Source: Strongylocentrotus purpuratus
Lineage: Eukaryota > Echinodermata > Echinoidea > Camarodonta > Strongylocentrotidae
Assembly (NCBI RefSeq): GCF_000002235.5
Contig: NW_022145609.1
Location: forward strand, 35,109,119 to 35,173,118
DNA: 64,000 nucleotides
Direction of reading: 5' to 3'
Shown: positions 54,422 through 64,000 of the stretch, in pieces
How positions within the stretch are numbered: position 1 is the stretch's first letter
Layout of the letters: the number at the start of each line of letters is the position of its first letter
Position numbers and translations under genes: made by a program
Notes under the pieces: model-generated
Told to the model about the DNA's origin: nothing
The model's input: the letters and a program-made list of their open reading frames with translations, nothing else
Databases searched by the model: none

Positions 54422-56220
54422 TTTTAATACCAAAAGGCATTATCATCTAATGTTGAATGTAAGAAGTAGTTTTTTCACATTTTTTCACTAGGCTATTAAA
54501 CATGAACATTGGCTACAATTATCAGCCGATTCTTCTTTGGAAAACCAATTTTAAAACTAAATGATAGACCTGGATTTACTTAGATCTATCTTCTTTTAGT
54601 CATTTGGCCACTCATGTCACTTTAGAATGATTGTACATGAATGAACATAATACTACATAAGAATTACCAAGGAGAATGGTACAAATGGAAAGCATGCAAA
54701 CTCTCTGGGATGATACTTCCTTCACACATTCTAAAGGTTCTCAACTATCATCAACATTTCATTGATGAAAAATTGTCACAAACAAAAAAACCTGAAACAG
54801 CCACTTTTTTCTCACAGTCTTCCTATTCATCCGTCAGACAGCCCCCCCAAGCCAGACGGCCGGCCGATCAATATTTCACTTGGTCGAGGTAGGGGGGGGG
54901 GGGGTGGTAGTTGATGGATGGGCGGAAGTAATGCCACAGGGAGCTGTTCATATTAAAGCAAGCCAATGGTTTGGAATGAATATATTGCTGGGGTTCCTCT
55001 AGGTTTGGACTATAAGAATGAGCGGCAGATAGCACATTGATACATCTATCTATCAATAACAGGTTTGTTTAGTGCTGAGGTTCAATGCACGACTCTGCAA
55101 TAACTTTTACTTCATCACTACTAAAAGGAAAAAAACCCAACCACCCCCCCCCCTGCCACAAAAAATAAAACACAAATAAATAGATAAAATAAAACAAATA
55201 AATATGTCAAAAAACAACTAAGAGTGTGTCTTGCAATGCTCTATGATGAACTAATTTTTACAATATGGAGTCATTATGAATACAGAGGCTCCTTTTTAAT
55301 TTCTTTACACTACTCTTTTAGATTTTAACCTTGATAAAATTTAAATAATGCATTTCTGATCTTCAAATTGTGGAGAAAAAAAATGGCATTAGACTTCTGC
55401 TTCTCAAGAGATTTCTGTCTGACAGGATTTACATAGTATTACTCTTCATTACATCTACACACAATTAACTTCTGCAGCTTTTCTTTTCAAAATTATATGT
55501 TCTTCATTAAATGCAAACATAAGCAAAGGTAAACACAGCTCCAATGAGGGATAGTGTTACAAAGGCCTATCTAATCATAAAATGGGAGTCTCATCTTTCA
55601 CAAAAATATTGATTTTGTTCCCTTCTCCTCTTAGCATAGCAGGTGGGGTCACTTCCGTATTCTTTACGCCCCCGTCTTTCCACTTCCCATGCTGGTCGAT
55701 TAGCGGTCAGGAAATATGGTAATTTGAAGGCATTAATGGAGGGGAGTTGTTCATGAGGGTGATTTTAGAGTGAAGTGTGTGTCGATGCATACATCACCTG
55801 TATAATAACTGAGTTTTAAAGTAGTCACCCGAAGAATCAAAAGTGTTTTTAATTGATGCAAAATTCATATCATTGTGAAGGGGAAGCCTTACTGATCAAA
55901 TATAACAAGTTCCCTCTTTAAACTATGTTTGGGGCCCGCAGTAATCATCTCTCAAAGATGTTTATTTTGAGATCCAGATTTTCTGCCTTCAGCGGTCCTC
56001 CATAGAGCGTCAAGATTTGTGACGTCACATGCGAGACACAGCTAGCCACAAAATTGCATTTTACGCTTTTCCATGATATCTATATGATTTCTCAGCAAAT
56101 TCTTTGTGTTTTCAAGAGAAAATCTTTCCATCCATATATAATTTGTCCATGATTATCAGTTGTCGTGAAGTTTCTTTGGGTGACTACTCTAAGTTTTCCT
56201 ATTTTATTCTTTAAATCATT

Positions 56221-56295
56221 TGTTGAGAAACAGTAGTCTGTTAACTTGTATCATTTAACTAAAGATTAAAACGCACTTCTGTCTGGCTCTCAACA
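56221..56295. repeat. Dispersed hairpin element H11 (diverged)
   Basis: TGTTGAGAAACAGTA at the left and CTGTCTGGCTCTCAACA at the right. Arm ends pair, the centre is diverged. Confidence 0.4.
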
Positions 56296-57968
56296 GGCAA
56301 TATGGAATTTTGTATTTTTAATGCTAATACCAATCTCCATAAATATAATTTTGTTGTTGTCAAGGGTTCTATTCCATTAAATATGCCCCTCCTCATCTAA
56401 ATCTAGAAAACAATAGTGGAAACAGGAAAATATTCAAGCTTAAATTTTCTTCTTCAATTCAATGATTCTATTCACATCCTCTTATGTAGATAAGCACATC
56501 TGAATATTTTTCAATAGGCTTTGAGTTCACAGCCCATCTTGGTGATAACATCTTGGTGATAACATCTGGGTGATGCCACATTAAACTACGTAAGCACAAG
56601 ATATTATGCTGGCTGTAATAATGAATTCAGAAAATAGTTGTGCTGTATACGTACTATAGTTGGTATTCATGATATAGTTTGGTCCATGCAATATTAATGT
56701 TAAAAGTATTAATTTGCACAAGTTTTGCTATTGCTCTTAAGTTTTAATATATAGAGTTTTTAAGAAGACACAGCAGCTTGTTTAATGTTAACTTTCTTGA
56801 AAAATGTGTGACATCGATCAAGGGTCCTGTGTTCAATTCCTTTTCATTCCTTTAACAAAATATGATTGTGCATTTATACATGCCTTTTAAAAAACATATT
56901 CTAGAAGAACATCTAAATTGTACTCTTTTTGTAAAGATTACTTTTAAGGCTGAACTAAAGTTTACAGCTAAACTCCCACCTCAAACAGGACACTCTTATT
57001 CCTTGTCACAAACTTGAAATTCTCGCTGCACTGCACTTAATTTCATAAAATCAGCACAATTGGTTTCAAATCACCCACTCAACTGATAACCATGACCCCA
57101 AAAGGGGCCCACGTCGTCCAGCCGCAAAATGTCACGATCCTGGCTGAATACATTTTCTCACAGGATATAACATTTGCCACAAGATGCTTTGATCCTGTCT
57201 GTCTCCGAGGGATTAATACAAGCTAAATTGGGAAACATTGATTTATTTTCCATGTTCACTACATACATATATTTCATTAAATTTTGATTGATTAAATGCT
57301 GTCTACATTCTAATCTGAAACATGAATGTGCCTAGCAATGACCCATAATTACTCTCATAGAAGTAAACAATTTTTAGCAAGAAGTTAAGCTCACTACTGC
57401 ATTTTTATCTTCTGTTGTTCTCTTTTCAATAAAAATATTCCAAAAGAAATTTAAGGGAATGAGAATGGGCAATTCAAGCTTGGTCTAGTTTTATGTCAAT
57501 TTAAAATAATGAAGATGCTAGATTTAGTAAACAAAAAGTTTCCTTATAAAATCACATTATGATGCTAAACATACTTTGTCAAATTTGGGTTCTGAAAGCA
57601 AGATAAAATGTTGTCTATTTTGCAGAATCTATGGGTACTGGTATCCAAGTAACATACTTTCACATTTTCTATACTTATGCCTCCAGACGTTGTCAACCTT
57701 TTTAGCGATATAAGATGATCATGAGATCAATATCAGTTATAATCCCTGCAAACATGAGCACATATTTGAATGATACATTTTTGTAAAACCTATATAGGTG
57801 ATATATTAATAAATGAATCTCATTTAAGAGTCCATTACATTTTTTTTTAGCCTTTAATTTAATGAATAATGATCTTTTAAAAAGGCCTTTGTGCTATCAA
57901 CAAGAATGATTTCTATACAGTAAACTATTCAAAATCTACAGCTTTAAATACATTCATTACTACTTAAT

Positions 57969-58361
57969 AACCATTATAAATTGACCAATTTGCGTTCCCT
58001 ACAAATGCATCTTCACTGCAATTTCATCAGAAATTATAATTTCATTGCCATATGTTCTACATTCTGTTTGCATTGACAGTTTATAGCCCTTCAAACTATG
58101 TTTGATGTGAACATAAACATCAAACTCTATCACCTCCCCCTCAATGTCCTTGGAATTAATTTACATATTGTCTACCGAGAGCAGGATGGGCATTATCACT
58201 ATGCAGAATGATTTGAAGCATTCAACCCCTTTCTTTAACTTGTCATTCATTTCTACTTTATAACCATAATAAATTGACCAATTAACGTCCCCTCTACAAA
58301 TGCATCTTTACTGCAATTTCATGAGAAATTATAATTTCATTGCCAGATGTTCTACATTTAC
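57969..58361. repeat. Spaced direct repeat, about 95 bp
   Basis: 57969-58061 and about 58262-58361 share ATAAATTGACCAATT, CTACAAATGCATCTT, CTGCAATTTCAT and AGAAATTATAATTTCATTGC. Roughly 85-90 percent identical. Confidence 0.85.
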
Positions 58362-58671
58362 CAGACGTTCTATATTTACTTGTCACAAACTCAATTTCTA
58401 TTTCAAATATGAATATTCCTCACTTAATAGTAATTTTTTTTTTTTAAAATATGTTTTAATACTATATGGAACATCAAATCTTTTGCAGGTATGGAATATG
58501 TAATAAGTTGTAATCTATTTTACTGTGTATTATTTGTACTTGTCTATATCTAAGTTTTTTTGAAATGTTTTTTTTTAATCTGAGCTTTTAAAACTTGCAA
58601 AGTAATATAGCTCTCGGGCTACCATTTTACAGTTGTTGTAAAAAAAACATTCTACTACTACTTACTCTTAC

Positions 58672-58718
58672 CATATATCATTATTAAACTTAGTCTTTAT
58701 AATGCAGATTTCACCCAT
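58672..58718 (-). CDS. Weak candidate PDE4 first coding exon (MGEICIIKTKFNNDI)
   Basis: 47 bp from ATG to donor ATATG/gtaaga, ending in phase 2 so that the junction would read DIC-FDVENG. An in-frame TGA lies upstream. It is AT-rich and short; such combinations are expected a few times by chance in 50 kb, so support is poor. Confidence 0.15.
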
Positions 58719-58963
58719 TAAAAAAAGTATTTTATAAAGACAATATCAGAGAATCTAGGTTTGTGGACATGGCTTGTTCAGTTTGCAAATTTATTAATAA
58801 GTCAGAATTTAAGTAAATTGAAATTTTGCTCCGTATTACCAATACACCTATAAATTTCTATGATTGGAATTTAGGCTCTGTATTTCTATGATAATCTAAT
58901 AATTATTTCCCACCATAGATGGAGGTGAATAAGATTTCTACTTAAGGTTCCATGAATGCATCA

Positions 58964-59024
58964 TTTGAGAGCTACAAGAACATTACACAATAAGTCAAGT
59001 GAATACTGCTTTTCTGGTTCTCAG
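58964..59024. repeat. Dispersed hairpin element H7
   Basis: Left arm TTTGAGAGCTACAAGAACAT pairs with right arm TGCTTTTCTGGTTCTCAG. Confidence 0.55.
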
Positions 59025-59233
59025 CAGATACACATTGCAGCATGGACGGCCTGCCATAATGTCACATCTAGATGTAATACAATCATATTTGATATGCCAG
59101 CCCTGTACAGTTTAGGGGAAATGACGCAAGAGAGAATGGAGTGCAGGAGAAAAGGACTGAAGAGTTCAGACAGATCACATTAGAATGCAATTATGACTTA
59201 ATCACCATGCACTTAAGATTGAGATCCACGTAT

Positions 59234-59643
59234 AGGCGCGTCTTCATCATCTCGAGACTGCCAAGTATCTAGAGATTGCCATATAGCCCGCTATTTGGGA
59301 AATAATCCCGAACTAACAAATCACGTCTTCACTATCTCGAGATTCGACCTCGAAACTCGAAACTCAACCTTGAGAAATTAGCTCGAGATATTTTGCTCAG
59401 CGTTAGCGTGTATTGCGAATCTTCGGTCTAGTGAAGACGCACAGGACAAATAGCTGGATATTTTGCCAATAAAAAGGATATTTTGCAAACTATCCCAAGA
59501 TATCTTGGGATATTATCCCGACCAACTATCCAGCTAATTTGCTACTTCGGTCTAATGAAGACGCAAATTAGCTGAATAGTTTGCGATCCGAATAGTTCAA
59601 ATAGCTGGATATTTGGCAATCTCGAGATAGTGAAGACGAGCCT
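59234..59643. mobile_element. CTCGAG-rich foldback element, copy b
   Basis: 410 bp, starts AGGCGCGTCTTCATCATC, ends CACTATCTCGAG-type inverse then GAGCCT. Flanked by TAT at 59231-59233 and 59644-59646. Inverted relative to copies a and c in the central GATATCTTGG region. Confidence 0.85.
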
Positions 59644-61072
59644 TATGTGTGTCTTTTGAATGTCGGATCAGGTTTGGATCAAATAGCAATCAGCTGGGTT
59701 CTTACACAAAGTACACTCAAAGTTGAAAACCAGAAGATTATTTGTTAATGCTATCAACAATCCCATCACATGGAGTGGAGTATATTTGCATTTTAACATA
59801 AAGTACTTTTGGTTGAGGGATATTGGTAATTCAAAAAGCAATGAGCAATGTGGATTACAGTATTCAGTAGAAGTTAAATGCCATTCATTTAATGGGGAAT
59901 TATATGACGTTCCAGATTCAGATTCAGATTAATTGTATTGGTCCATTTGGAAATTCAATTGTTGGCATTACATAAAGCACATAACAATATACAATAGAAA
60001 ATAATATACACGAATAGATAATACACAGTACCAAAGTTAAAATAACGCAGTCATTTGGAAACACAGATATAAATCGTTTTTACATAGTGGAATAATATAA
60101 GAAAATGAATGGACTTATTATCATCCTCATCATCAACATTATTTATTGTTACAGCTGTAGGATAACTGACTGTTTCTTCTACTATAAAGTTCTGATTGAG
60201 AACACAATGATGAAAAAGTTAACTTGCTTATTTACAGCATTACCAAAAAATTACACATTTTGGGGTTCAAAGTTTGCTCAATGTACAAAGCAACATTGAC
60301 TGCACAATAAAAGAAGAAGAAGACGAAGGGAATTAAGAAAAGTTTTTTGTTTGTTTAAAGAGAGAAGTGCATTCAACGTAGGCCCTCACAATACCACATG
60401 GCCTTTGTGTTATTAAATATGACACCATCGCTTCAACGCCTTTTAAAGAGGGGAAAGAGAATGCCCAAATTTATTCCTAAAATTGCTATGAAAAAGGGTA
60501 CATACTAGGAGATGCCAAAGCAAGGGAGGTAAATTGAAAGGACGTTACATAGTGTAGTGAGAAAGAGAAGGTGTTCCCTCATATAATTATACATGATTTT
60601 AACACCGTTCTGACTCTTACCAAACAACATTATCAAGTCATGCTCATCAAATTGACATGTTCTGCTCATGACTATGCAATGAAGCGCTTAATTTGATAAC
60701 GCTTACAAAGTCAACCAGATCGTCTCCTTGGTGGCACCCACGATAAATTGAAGTAATCATGCGCACCTGCCATTTTATCTTCTTTTTCTTCCCTTCTCCT
60801 TTCTTATCCTATGAAAATAATTACATGCAAGGATTACAAGGGAGATAAAACAAGAGATAACCTGTAAAATCTAAGAAGTAAATCGCAAAGTAATTCTTTA
60901 TTCTCGCTTTCACCTTTTACTTTCGAATCTTGATTACTGTTTTGATAGAGGGACCAATTTTTATATCTCTTTCTTCCCAAATGGAAGAAAGAAGACCAAA
61001 ATGAACAACATCCTAAAATGGCTTCACAATACCCTCAAAATCTTTGCTCAGGAAGTTCAAAAGTACCTCATT

Positions 61073-61467
61073 AGGCCTGCCTTCACTATCTCGAGATTGC
61101 CAAATATCCAGCTATTTGAACTATCCCGATCGCAAACTATCCAGCTAATTTGCGTCTTCATCAGACCTAAGTAGCAATTAGCGGGATATTTGGTCAGGAT
61201 TGTCATCCCAAGATATCTTGGGATAGTTTGCAAAATATCCCACTATTTGGCAAAATATCCAGCTATTCCTGTGCGTCTTCACCAGACCGAAGACTCGCAC
61301 TATGCGCTAACGCTGAGCAAAATATCTCGAGCTAATTCTCAAGGTCAAGTTTCAAGTTTCGAGGTAGAATCTGGAGCTGATGAAGACACGATTTGTAAAT
61401 TCAGGATTATTTCCCAAATCAGAAATAGCGGGCTATTTCGCAATCTCAAGATGATGAAGACGTGCCT
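61073..61467. mobile_element. CTCGAG-rich foldback element, copy c
   Basis: 395 bp, starts AGGCCTGCCTTCACTATC, ends GATGATGAAGACGTGCCT. Contains the perfect 20-bp palindrome ATCCCAAGATATCTTGGGAT. The 147-codon plus frame starting at 61190 runs through this element and its flank and is not a gene. Confidence 0.85.
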
Positions 61468-61876
61468 TCTCTCAAGAATGTCAATACGACTATCTGAAGT
61501 AGATATTAAACTCTTCTTGCTGTGGCCCCCTGCACGATCTCCTCTGAACATTCCTCTCACATCCCAGCGTAACCCTATTACCAATTCAACCCACTTTTGT
61601 TTATTTTGTCGCCCTCGCTTGTCTTCAGCATGACCATGCAGAGACGCTGACGTCTGGTCCCCGCATGCTAATGGCCAAATTGAATGGCAAGAAGTAGATC
61701 CACAAAAGTATCAAATAGTTTCTCAAGAGAATAAAGGAAGGAGGGCGAGGAGAAATAACAAAAATGAGAAAAAAGAGGTTTCTACAAGTACCCTTAACCA
61801 CTTGGATACTAATACTGATTTATATTATGAATCAGGCTTGAATATTTTGTAAATGCGCTAACTGAATAGTTTTTGA

Positions 61877-61981
61877 AATGAGAGAGAGAGAGATAAAGAG
61901 AGAGATAAAGAGAGAGATAAAGAGAGAGTGTGAGAGAGAGGAGGGTCGGAGGGAGAGAGGGGCGAGAGAGAGAGAGAGAGG
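61877..61981. repeat. AG-rich microsatellite (GAGAGAGATAAA units)
   Basis: Compound AG and GATAAAGAGA repeat. Explains the Arg/Glu frame here. Confidence 0.9.
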
Positions 61982-62471
61982 GGAAAATATGAGAAAGAAA
62001 AATCTATATCACAAAACATACTTTTATTTTGATGAAAAATATTTTGTCTCAAACTTTGTCCCAGTATTTCAAAATAAAGATTAATGCATGGTTAAACTTT
62101 CATGCTCAATGAGAGTCTTAAATATAAAAAAAAATGAGTGAAGGAACAAATACCTATCCAAGCTTCCACATGGTAAACACTTCAAATTTACACACAGTAG
62201 TAGTGATACAGGTAAAGCTAGAAAATCACCTTCAAACACAATACACTCTGCCTAGAGTCGTTGGGCCGATAACTTGTGCTTACACTTGAAACCCTAGAAT
62301 GACTTTATAAGCTGGACATTGGTTATTGCCTGTACAATGGACGAAAGGAAATGGATGCTGTCGACTACGTGGGTGTCATCGAGAGGGCTTCTAACCCTAA
62401 TTTGGTGTGCTCGTTATTTGTACTAGGGCAGTGATTTGATACCAGCTTCAATCAGGAGGAAAGAGGCATGT

Positions 62472-63796
62472 TCACATTGACAAGATTGTACCCTTCATCT
62501 TATGTTCTTGGATTGAAAGACTGTTCACATTAACAAGATTGTACCCTTCATCTTATGTTCTTGGATTGAAATATTGTTCACATTGACAAGATTGTACCCT
62601 TCATCTTATGTTCTTGGATTGAAATATTGTTCACATTGACAAGATTGTACCCTTCATCTTATGTTCTTGGATTGAAATATTGTTCACATTGACAAGATTG
62701 TACCCTTCATCTTATGTTCTTGGATTGAAATATTGTTCACATTAACAAGATTGTACCCTTCATCTTATGTTCTTGGATTGAAATATTGTTCACATTGACA
62801 AGATTGTACCCTTCATCTTATGTTCTTGGATTGAAATATTGTTCACATTGACAAGATTGTACCCTTCATCTTATGTTCTTGGATTTAAATATTGTTCACA
62901 TTGACAAGATTGTACCCTTCATCTTATGTTCTTGGATTAAATATTGTTCACATTGACAAGATTGTACCCTTCATCTTATGTTCTTGGATTTAAATATTGT
63001 TCACATTGACAAGATTGTACCCTTCATCTTATGTTCTTGGTTTGAAATATTGTTCACCTTGACAAGATTGTACCCTTCATCTTATGTTCCTGGTTTGAAA
63101 TATTGTTCACCTTGACAAGATTGTACCCTTCATCTTATGTTCTTGGATTGAAATATTGTTCACATTGACAAGATTGTACCCTTCATCTTATGTTCTTGGA
63201 TTGAAATATTGTTCACATTGACAAGATTGTACCCTTCATCTTATGTTCTTGGATTGAAATATTGCTCACATTAACAAGATTGTACCCTTCATCTTATGTT
63301 CTTGGTTTGAAAGATTGTTCACATTGACAAGATTGTACCCTTCATCTTATGTTCTTGGTTTGAAAGATTGTTCACATTGACAAGATTGTACCCTTCATCT
63401 TATGTTCTTGGATTGAAATATTGTTCACATTGACAAGATTGTACCCTTCATCTTATGTTCTTGGTTTGAAAGATTGTTCACATTGACAAGATTGTACCCT
63501 TCATCTTATGTTCTTGGGTTGAAATATTGTTCACATTGACAAGATTGTACCCTTCATCTTATGTTCTTGGATTGAAATATTGTTCACATTGACAAGATTG
63601 TACCCTTCATCTTATGTTCTTGGATTGAAATATTGTTCACATTGACAAGATTGTACCCTTCATGTTATGTTCTTGGATTGAAATATTGTTCACATTGACA
63701 AGATTGTACCCTTCATGTTATATTCTTGGATTGAAATATTGTTCACATTGACAAGATTGAACCCTTCATCTTATGTTCTTGGGATTGAGATATTGC
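62472..63796. repeat. 53-bp satellite, about 25 tandem units
   Basis: Unit begins TTCACATTGACAAGATTGTA and continues CCCTTCATCTTATGTTCTTG to ATTGAAATATTG. About 25 head-to-tail units with point variants (ttaacaag, ggtttgaaagattg, catgttat), some in neighbouring groups, indicating ongoing local homogenisation. No spacers. Confidence 0.97.
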
Positions 63797-64000
63797 AAGT
63801 TTGCAAGTTTGATGAAACAGGACCCTGGAGGTGATCCTGGTTTTAAGTTATCAAAGATGTAGAGTTTGAGTTAGGACTGTGATTAGAGTTTCTTTTTCGG
63901 TTTAAGGTTGAGATTGGGGTTGGGATTAGGGTTAGATACTTGGTCTTGCATGATCCCGGAATGGAATTAGGAATATGATAAGAGTAAAGGAATAGATTCT
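63797..64000. other. Window end, GGTTAG-like degenerate sequence
   Basis: GGTTGGGATTAGGGTTAG-like words near 63910-63935, as also near 15535-15600 and 38310-38350. No gene is seen. Confidence 0.5.

Larger units (their letters stand above)
50103..62465. other. Upstream region, no convincing gene, 12.4 kb
   Basis: Contains CT/AG tracts (51078-51350), a 32-base poly-C run (54389-54420), hairpins H6, H7 and H11, a 95-bp direct repeat pair (57969-58361), two CTCGAG foldbacks and an AG-rich tract (61877-61981). A strong donor-like AATAG/gtaagt on minus at about 52219 follows an open but ATG-less stretch and could mark an untranslated exon. This is unsupported. Confidence 0.5.

Noticed and set aside
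61190-61633. 147-codon plus-strand frame
   Set aside because: It runs through foldback copy c, and the matching parts of the other two copies do not keep the frame.
62472-63796. CRISPR-like array
   Set aside because: Head-to-tail 53-bp units without unique spacers in a eukaryotic genome; a satellite.

Overview
The window is animal genomic DNA: AT-rich, intron-dominated, and dense in short palindromic DNA transposons, AG/GA and poly-C/G microsatellites and tRNA-derived SINE pieces. This texture, together with the gene it carries, fits a marine deuterostome, most likely an echinoderm such as a sea urchin. That assignment is an inference from style, not from a species-specific marker.

Only one protein-coding gene is convincingly supported. 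It is a cAMP-specific phosphodiesterase of the PDE4 (dunce) family on the minus strand. Nine consecutive internal exons, from UCR1 at 9092-9271 down to a catalytic exon at 341-495, all have GT/AG boundaries and mutually consistent phases. The exon sizes 94, 99, 165, 100 and 155 match those I remember for vertebrate PDE4. Upstream are isoform-specific first coding exons, each ending in phase 2 so that it can join the UCR1 exon: 40371-40585 (strong), 30519-30676 (good) and 17332-17408 (plausible). A very short fourth candidate lies at 58672-58718 (weak). TATA-like boxes lie upstream of two of them, and one has a CRE-like site beside it. The gene runs off the low-coordinate edge before the last catalytic exons. 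About 443 residues are encoded from UCR1 onwards, or about 514 with the longest N-terminus.

Layout: 1-9271 holds the shared PDE4 core exons and short introns. 9272-40370 is the first-intron region with alternative starts and many transposon fragments. 40586-64000 has no convincing gene; it holds a roughly 100-unit 15-bp minisatellite (48.4-50.1 kb), a 25-unit 53-bp satellite (62.5-63.8 kb) and more mobile-element copies.

Mobile DNA is mostly non-autonomous. There are TTAA-flanked elements of three or four families, two hAT-like elements with 8-bp target duplications, TA-flanked elements, three copies of a CTCGAG-rich foldback, three copies of a GGGGGTGTTTCACAAAG foldback, and an element inserted cleanly inside another. 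The most intriguing non-genic signal is a family of at least ten dispersed imperfect hairpins of about 57-75 bp with stem arms resembling TTGAGAGCCAGAAGGG. They are the size of a microRNA precursor and are scattered through the window, roughly one per 5 kb.
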